Origin: Mesostigma viride
Lineage: Eukaryota > Streptophyta > Mesostigmatophyceae > Mesostigmatales > Mesostigmataceae
DNA length: 64,000 nt
Reading direction: 5' to 3'
Assembly: GCA_009746045.1 (NCBI GenBank)
Contig: RPFO01000296.1
Span: 2,784,798-2,848,797 of the forward strand
Shown: piece by piece, positions 22,091-33,335 of the stretch
How the letters are laid out: each line of letters starts with the position of its first letter
How positions within the stretch are numbered: the first letter of the stretch is position 1
Notes under the pieces: generated by a model
The model's database searches: none
The model's input: only the letters and a program-made list of their open reading frames with translations
What the model was told of the DNA's origin: nothing
Position numbers and translations under genes: made by a program

Positions 22091-23664
22091 AACGACAGGA
22101 TCTGCTCTTTTTGTGACTCCTCCAGGTGTGAGGGAGGTGCTACCTGCTGCTCACCCTGTGCACCGTCCTCCTGCCCAGGTGGACTATTGGGTTGTAGTGG
22201 GGCTGCACTACTGAGGAACACAGGAGCTTCTACTGTGGTGCTAGTGCTTGCATCAATGACGTCCTTAGCCAATTCATTGGGTGAGATCAATCCACCAGAC
22301 TCCTGCTCTGAATCCATGTCCAAGAATTCTACCCCTGACACGTCTGCCAGTGGTGGGTAATAAAGCTTGAGTCTATGCTTGCTGACCACACGCTCTCTGT
22401 CATGTTGTATAGTGACTGCAGTCCCTTCTTCATGAATTTTGGTGACTACAGCTGGACCGTGCCATCTGGCAGAGTGTGCTCTTCCTCTGTCACCCTCTCT
22501 GAAAAATAACACATGGTCCCCCACTTCAAACACAGGCCTGGCATTGTTTTTGTCTTTCTTTGCCAGCAACTTGGCTAAGTGCTGCCTTTGTGTGTTGTAG
22601 TGAGTGTGTACCTCTGAAGCATAGCTGCCTGACTGAAGGCCAGTTGGGGTGATTTCCCCAAAAGGTGAGGACATTATTGGTTTGGCGTTTAGCTGGGTAG
22701 TCACCCCTGCTGCCCAAGATGCCCTGTCAGCATAGCTACCAGAGTCAGCCAACCTGGATGGCATTTTTCTTATCACATCCCTGATGGCTCTCATGGTACG
22801 TTCTACCAACCCCTGACGTTCATGATCTTGAGCCCCAGACACTTCTATCTTGGGCAGGTCATTCCTGTCCTGGATGCAGAGAAACTGCTGATCCAGCATT
22901 ACTTTTTCAATGGGGTGAAAACGTGCCAAGGCTATCTGTAAAGCTCTGTGCAGCTGCTCTTTATCCATCCCAGGCAGGGGCTCCACTACCACAAACCTTG
23001 ACCAGGCATCCTTTATGACTAGGTAGTATACCGTGTCCTTCACCACGTGTATAACATCCCCAACCAGTTTGCCTCTAGCCAGTGGTGGTGTGGCCACATG
23101 CCATTTTCTGGGCTTAGGAGCATATAGCTGACATTGCTCACAGTGCTTACGTACGTGCCTGCACATCTGTTCCAGATCATGGCCTTGTATTTTATTGGCT
23201 AGCCTTTCAGCCACAGCCTCATGGCCCATAACCTTGTGCAGTTGCTCTGCTAGAGCACCATACGTGATTACCTTTTCTGCTGCTGCACTAAGGGAAGCTA
23301 TGGTGGGGTCACGCATCATGTGTGACAGTGTCATGTCATATGCCACTTCCCAATCCACATCATCACACTCAGGCAACACTTGGCAGACAGAAGGTAACAG
23401 GAAACCATTTGTGAAAAATGGTGAGGGTAGCTTACAGGTGTCACCCTGGTCTGCCGCCCCCGCGCGGTTGTAGCGCCCTGGCGTGGTCTTGTTGTGCCTG
23501 GGTGCCGTGCAGCGCGCTCCTGCTGCAATGGGGTGACGTGTTTTCCAGCATCCAGGACAAACATCAACGTCAGAACCATAGTCGGGTTTGCCTTTCCAGC
23601 AGTCATCTTTTAGGTGCCCCTTACAAAGGCACCTAGTGCAATGCTTGGTGGGGTCATGAGGCAA
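22050..23664 (-). CDS. Zinc knuckle plus integrase of the copia-like element
   Basis: The 556-codon frame starts with a CCHC knuckle (C9, C12, H17, C22) and a second Cys cluster. No protease follows. HKVMGH…CRHVRKHCEQC is the integrase HHCC zinc domain. The catalytic core shows an Asp in GDVIHVVKD, an Asp in MLDQQF and a Glu in GLVERTMRAIRD; only 29 residues separate the last two, against the usual 35. SARWHGPAVVTKIHEEG…HRLKLYYP is a GPY/F-like C-terminal module. A Glu/Ser-rich tail runs to 21994 in a frame that probably left the true one near 22060. Confidence 0.75.
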
Positions 23665-23737
23665 CCTCTTGTCCCCCCCTGCTGGCTTAGCACCCCCTGG
23701 CTTGCTAGCTCCCCCACTTTGTTTTCTGTTTTTATTG

Positions 23738-24498
23738 TTATTGTTCTTTCCCCCCCCTTGTTTCCACCTCCCCCACTTTTGTTGTTTTTGTTTTTATCCC
23801 CCCCATTACCGCCTTTACCTGGGCTACCAGCGACTGCATCTGCTTCTTGGAGAGCCCCGTACCTGAGGCTTCCTCCCCCTTTACCTGCTTCACCTTTCCC
23901 TCCTTGGCTGCAGCAGCAAACGGCTCTAGGCATTGCTGCACATAGGCCATTGCCTTCCTGAAGTCCTCCCACTTATCCTTCAGACCTGCCAGGATTACTG
24001 ACAGGGTGGTGGGGTCCAGTTCTGCCTTTTGTAGCCATAGGTGTACTAGGTACTTGGCATTGAGCTTCTTCAGCTCCTCATCCCCTCTATGTACATGACA
24101 TATTTTTTGTTGTCACTCACATAGTCACGCTTATTGACCTTATAGGCCTCTATCCACTGGAAGCCCTTAAGCACTTCTAAGTGCTCCCCCGTGGTAACAA
24201 GTGCCCTAAGATCAACCATGAACTGCGCCCACAACACATTTTCTGCCACGTCTACCCCGCTGCTGGCACGCTTTTGGTACAATTGTACCAACTGCTGGAT
24301 AGGCTTGGCAGATTGATGGATGGGTGTGGACGCACGTAGAGAGGCAAACCAATCACGGACATTGTCGCTAGCATATGCATGTGACAACTTAAACAACCAC
24401 TCCCTAGCTTCGTCCTGGGTATGGCCCTCTGGCAAACCCGGAAACACTAGCTTGTCCTCTTTCTTTTTTGGATCAAACCTGGGCCTAGTCAAGGCCAT
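23738..24498 (-). CDS. gag, C-terminal (capsid-like) part, frameshifted
   Basis: 24498-24070 reads a well-mixed 142-residue segment (REWLFKLSHAYASDNVRDWF…). The frame then shifts by one base at a GGGG run near 24085 and continues as DEELKKLNAKYLVHLW…GLKDKWEDFRKA, followed by QQCLEPFAAAAKEGKVKQV and a Lys/Gly-rich tail to 23738. The homopolymers at about 23749-23757 and 23798-23802 mark the next frame changes before the zinc knuckle. This is a typical capsid-to-nucleocapsid layout. Start and junctions are uncertain. Confidence 0.55.
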
Positions 24499-26135
24499 GT
24501 TGGAGGTTGTTGTCGTTCCTGCAGTTGGTGGCTGCTGCTGCTGCTGTTGCTGTTGCTGCTGCTGCTGCTGCTGCCGCTCCCCGCCCTCGTGCCGTGTTGG
24601 TGCAGACTCCTGGTGCCGTGTCCCCCCGCCCTGGTTCCCCCCCTCTCCCCGTCATCCGCCCCCTCGTCCCTCCTCCGCTTTGGCTGGGGTGCGCATGCCT
24701 CTGCCTGCGCCCTTCGCTTGGCCGGCTTCAGCGATGCCACTAGCCTGGCCACCGTGTCGGCCAACGTCGCCTGCTCGCCTGGAGACAGCGGGGTATCTGC
24801 TTCCAGCATGGCTTGCGCCAGCTGAAGCTGATCAATGAGGTCCTCCCTGTTGGACAGGTTAGACGGTCCGGCTTCACCAGGCTGCCTGTAAACACGCGTG
24901 CGTGCGGCAGTGCCATCACGGTTGGTGATGGTCTTCTTAGGCTGCGACAAATAATAAAACATTTGGCTTGCAGAAACATCCTCATCCGGCCCAAGGCCAA
25001 ACTCGACTCTCACCGCTTCACCAAGCGGTCCCCTCACCGCTGACTTACGTGCATGCTTGAGCATGCGTCGTCGCTGCTTCAGGATGCGCTGCTCCATCCT
25101 TCCCACATTGGCTTCCCACCTTGCCAGCGAGCGTCTGTAACGTTCCTGCGCCTCCGGCCTGCCAGGCGCCTCCAGCTCAGCCATATGCTGCAGCTTCATC
25201 GCCTGCGCCTTTTTCCACACCCTGAGTTCGCGGACCATCCGGTCCCGGCGCACCTGGGTGATCGACATTTTGAGCTTGATGCGCTCCGTCAGCGCGATTT
25301 GCCTCACCCGCTCCGCATGCTCGCGCTCCTTCTTGGCTTCTGCCGCGGCCCTCCGCGCCTGCCGACGCTGCTTGTCGGCGATGAACGTCGCCATGCGCTT
25401 CTGCGCCTCACGCTCCCGCGCCGTCATGGCTGGGGTCATGAGGATCTCGTCCTCAGCAGATGCCCCCGACGGACCTGTCAAAGAGTACTCCGACTCCTGA
25501 TGTACACCTAGATGTACCGTCAGCTCACGAGACCGACGCAGGCTTTTAAAACATGCAAGGTCCCCCCGACGCATCACCTCAAACTGCTCCTCGCCCGACG
25601 CCAGCTCACTGCTGCGAAACAACGCCCGGCGCACGTTCTCAGCATCCGCCCTCTGCTGGGCGCGAGCACGTGCGTGCGTGTCTGCGCGCCGAAGCTCCCG
25701 CTCCTCGCGCTCTGCCATCGCCCTAGCGAGGCCTTCATCCGCGGCCACCTGCCGCGAGCGTGCGTCGTCCTGCTCCTCGGCTGAGGAACCAGGCTGGAGC
25801 CCATACAGCTCCATGGACTCCTCCTCTGCAGGAGGTGCCGACGGTCCAGCCCCCGCCGCTGCAGCTGTCGGGGCGTAAGGAGGCCCCCTCGGCCTGTTGA
25901 CCACAGGCGTGGACCCCCTCCCCTGCGGATACAGGGGAACTCGCAGCACCACACTGCTGTACGAACCCTCGGACAAGTGTCCCGACGACGACGTGTCCGA
26001 CGTCGTCGGATCAGCCTCCATGGACTGGTTAAAACTCCTCGCCGCCCGCTCAATCTCTGCCTGGGCGGCAAGCTCCGAGTCTGACGTCCCCGACGATGAG
26101 GACGTCGGGGAGCTCGACCGGCTCCTTGGGCGCAT
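24489..26135 (-). CDS. gag-like N-terminal protein with coiled coil
   Basis: 548 codons. A Ser/Pro-rich N-terminus (1-110) is followed by a long Arg/Ala/Glu-rich helical region (about 120-400, strongly coiled-coil in composition) with a VEFGLGPDEDVSASQMFYYLSQ segment. The Lys/Arg-rich end (AKRRAQAE…PKRRRDEG) runs into Ser tracts encoded by a CTG-type microsatellite (24530-24573). It lies directly after the 5' LTR and upstream of the capsid-like frame, which it overlaps by 10 bases. It probably forms the first part of gag; the family cannot be told from sequence alone. Confidence 0.6.
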   Translation of the reverse strand: MRPRSRSSSPTSSSSGTSDSELAAQAEIERAARSFNQSMEADPTTSDTSSSGHLSEGSYSSVVLRVPLYPQGRGSTPVVNRPRGPPYAPTAAAAGAGPSAPPAEEESMELYGLQPGSSAEEQDDARSRQVAADEGLARAMAEREERELRRADTHARARAQQRADAENVRRALFRSSELASGEEQFEVMRRGDLACFKSLRRSRELTVHLGVHQESEYSLTGPSGASAEDEILMTPAMTAREREAQKRMATFIADKQRRQARRAAAEAKKEREHAERVRQIALTERIKLKMSITQVRRDRMVRELRVWKKAQAMKLQHMAELEAPGRPEAQERYRRSLARWEANVGRMEQRILKQRRRMLKHARKSAVRGPLGEAVRVEFGLGPDEDVSASQMFYYLSQPKKTITNRDGTAARTRVYRQPGEAGPSNLSNREDLIDQLQLAQAMLEADTPLSPGEQATLADTVARLVASLKPAKRRAQAEACAPQPKRRRDEGADDGERGGTRAGGHGTRSLHQHGTRAGSGSSSSSSNSNSSSSSHQLQERQQPPTWP

Positions 26136-26271
26136 TGGAGCCTTACCCTTGTTGCTGTTGGGTTAGACATTTTTCAAAAAAAACTGGAGGTCGAAAAATG
26201 GAATGGGTTGTTTTGCGAACGAACGAACGCTCGTCGTCTGTTGTGTGTATGTTTTTGGAGTTTTTAATGCA

Positions 26272-26650
26272 AGTTATGCAACACAAAGCTTGGAATGCTT
26301 GGGCACTGCCAAATGGCGTGTGTGTGCGTGAACGACGAGACACCTTGGCATTAGGATAATGTGGCACATATACTGCTGGCCAGCCGTCAACGATGGCTGG
26401 CCAGACTTTGCGTAAGTTAAACTAACTTACTGATCCTGGACGGACTAACCTATCAGTTACAACCTGATCTAGTCAGTCCTAACATGACAACTACAGTCCC
26501 GGTACTGAGGTACCGGCTCATCACATACTGAGTACAGCCACGTGTCCATGCCACGACTGCTCTAGTCCAGCACCGTCCCAGTACCCAATTGGGCGCCGGC
26601 GGTGCTGGCACGTGTCCACTTAGGCTACAGGCGGGAGACTTAGACTAACT
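26272..26650 (-). repeat. 5' LTR of the copia-like element
   Basis: 379 bp, begins (minus strand) AGTTAGTC and ends GCATAACT. The transcription start and poly(A) site should lie here but I cannot place them. Confidence 0.95.
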
Positions 26651-27935
26651 GGTGGGTGGGTGGGTGGTGGGTGGGTGGGTGGGTGGGTGGGTGGGTGGGT
26701 GGGTGGGTGGGTGGGTGGGTGGGTGGGTGGGTGGGTGGGTGGGTGGAGGGACGGACGCAGGGTTGAATGGATGGATGGATGGATGGATGGATGGATGGAT
26801 GGATGGATGGATGGATGGATGGATGGATGGATGGATGGATGGATGGATGGATGGATGGATGGATGGATGGATGGATGGATGGATGGATGGATGGATGGAT
26901 GGATGGATGGATGGATGGATGGAGGGAGGGAGGGAGGGAGGGAGGGAGGGAGGGAGGGAGGGAGGGAGGGAGGGAGGGAGGGAGGGAGGGAGGGAGGGAG
27001 GGAGGGAGGGAGGGAGGGAGGGAGGGAGGGAGGGAGGGAGGGAGGGAGGGAGGGAGGGAGGGAGGGAGGGAGGGAGGGAGGGAGGGAGGAGGGAGGGAGG
27101 GAGGGAGGGAGGGAGGGAGGGAGGGAGGGAGGGAGGAGGAGGGAGGGAGGGAGGGAGGGGGAGGGAGGGAGGGAGGGAGGGAGGGAGGGAGGGGTGGTGG
27201 GTGGGTGGGTGGGTGGGTGGGTGGGTGGGTGGGTGGTGGGTGGGTGGGTGGGTGGGTGGGTGGGTGGGTGGGTGGGTGGGTGGGTGGTGGGTGGGTGGGT
27301 GGGTGGGTGGGTGGGTGGGTGGGTGGGTGGGTGGGTGGGTGGGGGTGGGGTGGGTGCGTGGGTGGTGGGTGGTGGGTGGGTGGGTGGGTGGGTGGGTGGG
27401 TGGGTGGGTGTGGGTGGGTGGGTGGGTGGGTGGTGGGTGGGTGGGTGGGTGCGTGGGTGCGTGCGTGGGTGGGTGGGTGGGTGGGTGGGTGGGTGGGTGG
27501 GTGGGTGGTGGGTGGGTGGGTGGGTGGGTGGGTGGGTGGGTGGGTGGGTGGGTGGGTGGGTGGGTGGGTGGGTGGGTGGGTGGGTGGGTGGGTGGTGGGT
27601 GGGTGGGTGGGTGGGTGGGTGGGTGGTGGGTGGGTGGGTGGTGGGTGGGTGGGTGGGTGGGTGGGTGGGTGGGTGGGTGGGTGGGTGGGTGGTGGTGGGT
27701 GGGTGGGTGGGTGGGTGGGTGGGTGGGTGGGTGGGTGGGTGGGTGGGTGGGTGGGTGGGTGGTGGGTGGGTGGGTGGGTGGTGGGTGGGTGGGTGGGTGG
27801 TGGGGGTGGGTGGGTGGGTGGGTGGGTGGGTGGTGGTGGGTGTGGGTGGGTGGGTGGGTGGGTGGTGGGTGGGTGGGTGGGTGGGTGCGTGGGTGGGTGG
27901 GTGGGTGGGTGGGTGGGTGGGTGGGTGGGTGGGTG
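26651..27935 (+). repeat. Tetranucleotide satellite: GGGT, GGAT, GGGA, GGGT blocks
   Basis: Ordered blocks: GGGT to about 26745; a GGAGGGACGGACGCAGGGTTGA seam; GGAT about 26766-26922 (39 copies); GGGA 26923-27193; GGGT with 3-bp and 5-bp slips and some GCGT units to 27935. It continues on the far side of element II at 34572. Frames of 426-534 codons over it are artefacts. Confidence 0.97.
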
Positions 27936-28330
27936 CACTAGGAACTCAGATTCTGAGAATTTTCTCAAAACCCTCAATTTTCTCACCCTTTGTGGGAATT
28001 TTTTGAGAAAATTGAGAAAAATCTCAATTTTTTTCCGCAAACGATAGGCAAAAAATCTCACCAGGGTGAGATTTTGGTGAGAAAAAGGGGTTTTTGGTGA
28101 GATTGGGGTGAGAAAAAACCCTAAAGTGAGAAAAAAGGTGAGAATGGGTGAGAAAAAGTGAGAAAAAGTGAGAAAATTGAGAAAATTGAGAAGTTTCTCA
28201 CCAACACGAGAAAAATCACTAACATGAGAAAAATCACAAGTCAACGTGGTGAGAAATTTCTCACCAAGAGTGTAACACGAGAAAAATCATGAGCTTTATT
28301 TCATTAAGTCCTTAACGTGAAAAAAAACTC
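27936..28330 (-). repeat. Left subterminal array of element II
   Basis: GTGAGAAA words with G/A spacers. Reverse complement of 600-1007 in element III with the same landmarks, including the inner border …CTCAACACCACT. Mirrored by 34235-34569. Confidence 0.85.
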
Positions 28331-28441
28331 AACACCACTTTGATATGCATTATAGGGTGCACAAAGGTGCAATATAGGGTTGTCATACAATATAAAACAG
28401 CACATCATTCCATAAACAATGCTGTCATGCCCAAATTAAAT

Positions 28442-29393
28442 CAATAGTCATCTTCTTCAGAACTGCTGTCCGAGGGGTTGCTTGCATCAACATCATCTTC
28501 TGATGACATAGTGTCATCCCCACTAGTGTCGCAATAGTTCACAGCTTTACGCTGCCTTCCACTGGCCCTCTTTGCCATAGGGACCTCCTCAATTACAACG
28601 GTGGGCTGGCTAGGTCCAGCATCTGTGGGAGCACCACGCTTGCGGCTGCGCCCTCGAGCAGGTGCCTTGCCAGCGCGGCGCACCACGTCGCCATCACCTA
28701 GGTCTGCCGCTGCCACCTTCTTCTTCTTGGACCCCTTCTTCTTGCCTTTCTTCTTGCCACTAGGCGGTGGCGGTGGCATCGGCTCACCCTCCTCAATCAC
28801 TTCAAACTGCGGCATGGTGGGGAAATCTGCTGCCACGCTGTGATACACATGGTTACTGAGGGCAGATTGCGCCTGATGTGCCATGCTCCATGGCAGTTTG
28901 GCAGGGATTACCACCATTTCGGGAGCATAGCATTCATCGACGACATACCCAACTGAGCTCACTGCACCTGGCAACACAAGGCACGACGACCTGGGGGCCT
29001 GTGCGCTGCTGATGACCACCAACCTCTCGTGGGGCAGGTGAGCGACATGAAGGCGATCAAAAAGCTCCACCTTCAACAACAGCTGCCATTCCCAGCCCCC
29101 TCGTGGGTACTCTAACCTGGCCTTCAGAATGTGTGTGATGAAACCAAAGTCTACACCGCCCGGGCCATGCACCGCAACTCCCGCATTCTTGTGCCGCTTT
29201 CCCTGGGATTGGTCCGCAGCCTCCGTGCGGTAGTTGAACCCGTGTATCCTGACTTTGTGGAAAGAATCCGCGTAGCGCTTCACGCCCCCACACGCCGCTA
29301 CAATGCCTTGCGGCACAAGCGGCGTCAGGTTTAATGATGCCCATGCAAGCACGTTGAACGTTGTGTCAGCACAGCGATCTCGCCTGCATTCAA
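28442..29393 (-). CDS. DUF4216-like C-terminal exon of a CACTA transposase
   Basis: Exon begins after acceptor TGAATGCAG (29394) and runs 317 codons to a stop at 28441-28443. The first part, FHKVRIHGFNYRTEAADQ…KNAGVAVHGPGG…LKVELFDRLHV, follows the DUF4216 pattern (GFxFxT…NSGVxV…VVLFxCxWxD) found at the end of En/Spm transposases. Later come a region ending in YVVDECYAPEMVVIPAKLPW, a Pro run, a Lys-rich patch (GKKKGKKKGSKKKK), an RGRSRKRG basic stretch and an acidic Ser/Asp/Glu tail. Position and orientation next to a CACTA terminus support the call. No upstream catalytic exon is recognisable. Confidence 0.5.
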
Positions 29394-29741
29394 ACAAACG
29401 CACACCGATAACCCAGCAAAGAGTATTATTATTGCAAGTATTGGTTATTAAAAAAAATAGAACAGATACAACACAGGACGCTTTTACTGGCGGCAAGATC
29501 ATGGCACCCGGATGGGTAAAACCAAACAAACTAGATATTAATTACTAGGGCTGGCTTTGTGACAGTAAAACATGATTGCATGGCTAATCCCAAGGCGCCT
29601 TTCAATAGGACTGAATTAAAATAACCAAAGCAGACGGCGTAAGTAGCATTTGCAAAAAACAAGGCTCACCAGTAGGCCTCGTCGCCATTCGCAGGGTCGC
29701 TGTAATCAGCCTTGGGAAGGGCATCTTCTACCAGCAAATCC

Positions 29742-29846
29742 CTTGCCGCGTTGTGTCAGCACAGCGATCCCCCCTGCATCCAAACAAAGGCACACCGATA
29801 ACCAAGCAAAGAGTATGCAAATGTGTAGCCTTGTTCATTGAAATTA
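29742..29846 (-). repeat. Copy B of the conserved exon-start repeat
   Basis: About 105 bases match 1-115 (inverted) and the exon start at 29352-29440. On the minus strand a GT donor-like site follows at about 29668, after an EDALPKADYSDPANGDEAY-type reading. The copy lies about 350 bases upstream of the last exon, which points to an internal duplication inside element II. Confidence 0.55.
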
Positions 29847-30757
29847 TGGCTGGCTTACGCAAAGAGCGACTGTAAGATGACCTATACAGTGGGGCCGGAA
29901 ACAGCTTGCTTGATCAGGGCGTGTTTTTCGAGCTTCACTGGCCGGGAGTGTCTAGTGGTGAGAACCATTGCTGCGATCGCTTTCCCACCATTTACGAGGA
30001 AATACCCGCAAATGAAAAACCACTGAAACGGTCTAGCTAGTCAGTCATTACATTAGCCACATGCCATCATGCATGTTTCCAAACGTCCAGGAACTGCACA
30101 CGGTGCAAATGCCATTTGCAGTGCAAAAATCCAGAGGACACGACCTCATTGCTTCATATTTGTATGCAGAAGACTAAAAAAGTAACATGCATTAATGGCC
30201 CGCATGCATAAAGGGCCTGAATTCTGATGCGGGCCCAACGGCAGCACCGCCAAAGCAGATAAGGGCCCGCAGTCTGATGCGGGCCCCACGGCACCACCGC
30301 CATAGCAGAGCTCGAAGGTCGTGGTGCGCGTGAAACGTACGTATGCCCTTTGTCGGTAGGTGCCGTTGGGGTCAAATTGGGTGCCGCCAAAATCGGGCCG
30401 ACGCGTCAATAGACTGAGGCCGTCGATGAGAGCCATCATGCGGCTTGGGGAACTTCAGCTAAGTTAACTTAACGCAAACCACTGGTCGCCCGCGTCGGGA
30501 ACCGGCCCAACGGCTCTCCCGCAACAGAAAATTACGCGGCATACTGCATAAGTCGTCGGATTGTTACATTTCGACGGTCAAGATTTCATGATGAGGTTTG
30601 CGTTCAATTTGCCGCAGTTTGCCGCCCAGAGAAAGTAGTTGTTGGACTCGTTGCCCACGATGAAACACAATCAAGCAAGCCGTTTCCGGCCCCACCGTGT
30701 AGGTCATGTAGTCGCTCTTCACGTCAGCCAGCCGTAATTTCAATGCACAAGGCTACA
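29821..30757. repeat. Inverted repeat with 95-bp arms
   Basis: 29821-29916 and 30665-30757 are inverted copies with roughly 85-90% identity by eye (shared ATTGAAATTA.GGCTGGCT, GTGGGGCCGGAAAC). The 750 bases between include a 53-bp tandem duplication (30213-30306: CTGATGCGGGCC…CACCGCCA.AGCAGA). A minus-strand frame at 30146-30439 overlaps it and has no recognised domain. Confidence 0.7.
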
Positions 30758-31528
30758 TATTTCCATCTCCATTCATATTCATAATCCTGCACGACTCGAA
30801 AACGCGGACAAGATAACGGCAGGCTCGAGCTACCATGGTCCGGATTCTCCCGATTTCTGGCCTGCGCTGGTTGTCTCCTTGATATTGGCAACTCTCTCCG
30901 GTAAGAGATTTTCCGCAGTTTGGCTGTTTCGAAACGTGTTAGAAATTTGGTTGATTCCTTGGTCGTCAAGACTGCTTGAGACAATTGATAGACGATTTAT
31001 TCATTTCATATTTAGGTTACGGACTGCCACCGTTTGACCGCCAAAGCCATGGTGCGGTTCCCGGGTGGGGACCATTATCGTCCATAGCTGACAGCTAGGA
31101 CAGGTAAGGTGAAGGCATCGAGCACAAACATCGTGCCTATATCCACCAAAGGTGGCGGCTATGCGCAAGACAATAACTTAACGACTTAACTTCAGAGTCG
31201 TACATTCTAGAAGTCTTGCTAACATGCCAGCGCATTAAGTACGGGGCATCTAGTAACTCGTGTCGGTAGAAATATCCAACACGGAATAGTGGGCCGAGGA
31301 TGGTACCGTCGGCACCTACAGTGCGTTAAGTCTTGTGCCGGAAATAGTACAACTTCGGCATACAATAACTTTCGCTGTACGGCACTATTTCTAGTGCTAT
31401 AAACTGTGCCGTAATTATCACGGCGAGCCCTTCCTAACCTATTTAATTATCGGCCTGAAATACGGTAGGCGGGTGCGATTAATAATGACGCAACCCTAAT
31501 TAGTCCTCCGTTTACAACATGACGGCCA
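30758..31528. other. Interior of element II, no gene recognised
   Basis: Unremarkable composition, short frames only. If the missing transposase exons existed here they have lost recognisable motifs. Confidence 0.35.
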
Positions 31529-33335
31529 GAATCGGGGTTCTTTGAACGGAGTTTCTTCTATACGTGAATGCGGGAACAAGAGGCCGCTGGATGAGCGGCT
31601 TATAGGTCGTAGTGTTTACTCGTAGCTGTTTGGCTAGAGCTTTTGTGATTAGTAGATGCAATATAGTGCATGGTTGAAAAATGAATTAAATAAAATGTGC
31701 GTTCCGCGCTTGGGTTGATTATACCCGGGCGGAACGGGGCGTGAGGTGCAGTGCCCCTGAAAAGAACAACCTACGCATTATTTAATACTAGCCGTGCAGA
31801 TTCGGGATATTCTACCCCCGGTCTGTACGGTTAGCGTCTTACTAGCATCCACTAAACATAAGGGTTTAATGACGTCAGTTAGCTAGGGATAAGGGAGGTT
31901 TTGCGACTAAAAGCCGCTCAGACTGGCTGGTTTTGTCGGCCTCTTTCTTTGCTCGTTGTCGTTGCGGCGGCAGCCGCAGCTATGGGTGCTGCGGAGCAAA
32001 ATCCCAAAAGCACTGGTTGCACTGGCCACTTGGCCAGTGGTGAGACTTCCAGTTGTTAACCGGCCAGGCGTAGTTCCTCGCTCGGTTAACTAAAAGAAAA
32101 GAAAATGATTACCTCCGGTCCGCACCTTTTCCCCAGCTTGGGGTCTTTGGTGGGCCGGATGCCGTGACAGGTGCTCAACTGTCGCTTGGTCGGCCCAGTG
32201 CGCGAGCTGGTGCTCCGTACCTGGGGATGCTTGCACCCCGGGTTGGAGCCGGATGGCTGGCACTGTTGACCCGTGTCTCGGTCCGCGGCCTGCGGCTTTT
32301 TCTTCGGAAATTGCTGCTGGCCAGCAAACTTTGCAATTGCCTTCCGCCGAGGGGGGGTGGTTGGGGCTGGGGACGGCGATGGGAAAAGCGCCTAAGCTAG
32401 AAATTTTTTCCCCACGCATAGAAACCTCGGGGGGAATGCGGTCTTGGCTGAACGGACTCTCGTTCAGCCAGGTGCCTGGGGCTGTGGCCTCGGGCATCCG
32501 GGCTGGCGGGGCCTGGGCTAGGTCCACGTTTTTTCTCGAAGCACCCCGGGTCTATGGGGAGACGGCCATAGCGGTACCGACTCGGGGCCCCGAGAGGGGT
32601 CATGATAGGCTGGCCGTGCGCAATCGCAGTGCAAATGCGCTGGGCCTTTTTGGGCCTGGCCATGCATCCACAGCCGCCGGGCACACGCCTCCCGATGTGG
32701 GGGGCTCCCGTTTTGCGGCAGGGCGGTCACTTGTGACAACGAGCAAGGTGGAGTGCGGCTTCAAGGGAAAGCCAGGGCGGGGGTGATTGGGCAACGTACT
32801 TCATGAAGGGCCTTGAACGGCGTGCCTCCGGGCATGTCAATTAGTGTCACATGTATGCTTCCACTTATTGTTTTAATGAAGATGCTGGTTTTTGTGGGAG
32901 CTACGTGGGACATGAATCGGGGTTCTTTGAACGGAGTTTCTTCTATACGTGAATGCGGGAACAAGAGGCCGCTGGATGAGCGGCTTATAGGTCGTAGTGT
33001 TTACTCGTAGCTGTTTGGCTAGAGCTTTTGTGATTAGTAGATGCAATATAGTGCATGGTTGAAAAATGAATTAAATAAAATGTGCGTTCCGCGCTTGGGT
33101 TGATTATACCCGGGCGGAACGGGGCGTGAGGTGCAGTGCCCCTGAAAAGAACAACCTACGCATTATTTAATACTAGCCGTGCAGATTCGGGATATTCTAC
33201 CCCCGGTCTGTACGGTTAGCGTCTTACTAGCATCCACTAAACATAAGGGTTTAATGACGTCAGTTAGCTAGGGATAAGGGAGGTTTTGCGACTAAAAGCC
33301 GCTCTGGCTGGTTTTGTCGGCCTCTTTCTTTGCTC
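31529..33335. mobile_element. Direct repeats of about 424 bp flanking 959 bp (TRIM-like?)
   Basis: 31529-31954 and 32914-33335 are nearly identical direct repeats (the second lacks 4 bases, CAGA or an equivalent shift, near 33303). They begin GAATCGGGGTTC and end TTTGCTC, not TG…CA, and no target duplication is evident. The inner 959 bases contain short frames without motifs. Layout resembles a terminal-repeat retrotransposon in miniature, but a plain segmental duplication fits too. Each repeat contains a GTTCCGC…GCGGAAC stem. Confidence 0.55.

Larger units (their letters stand above)
19167..26650 (-). mobile_element. Ty1/copia-like LTR retrotransposon (7.5 kb)
   Basis: LTRs of 382 bp (19167-19548) and 379 bp (26272-26650) differ by about three substitutions and a 3-bp indel, so insertion was recent. 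LTR ends are AGTTA…TAACT rather than TG…CA. GGTGG flanks both sides (19162-19166, 26651-26655); removing one copy restores the exact 4-bp phase of the satellite, which confirms a 5-bp target duplication. Minus-strand order is gag, zinc knuckle, integrase, protease, RT, RNase H. The region next to the 5' LTR (TGCATTAAAAACTCC) is not a standard TGG-type primer site. A purine-rich AAAGTGGG precedes the 3' LTR. Several frame breaks interrupt gag and pol. Confidence 0.9.

Noticed and set aside
24320-24838. 172-codon plus-strand frame with a Cys run
   Set aside because: Antisense of gag through a CTG microsatellite.
19167-26650. Ordinary TG…CA borders for the copia-like LTRs
   Set aside because: The shared sequence ends exactly at AGTTA…TAACT, and the satellite phase fixes the junctions, so shifting the borders to reach TG/CA is not supported.
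26640-28244. Open frames of 426-534 codons
   Set aside because: The same effect from GGGT, GGAT and GGGA blocks running into the subterminal array.
32253-32786. 177-codon frame between the 424-bp direct repeats
   Set aside because: Overlapping frames on both strands, no motif, composition-driven.
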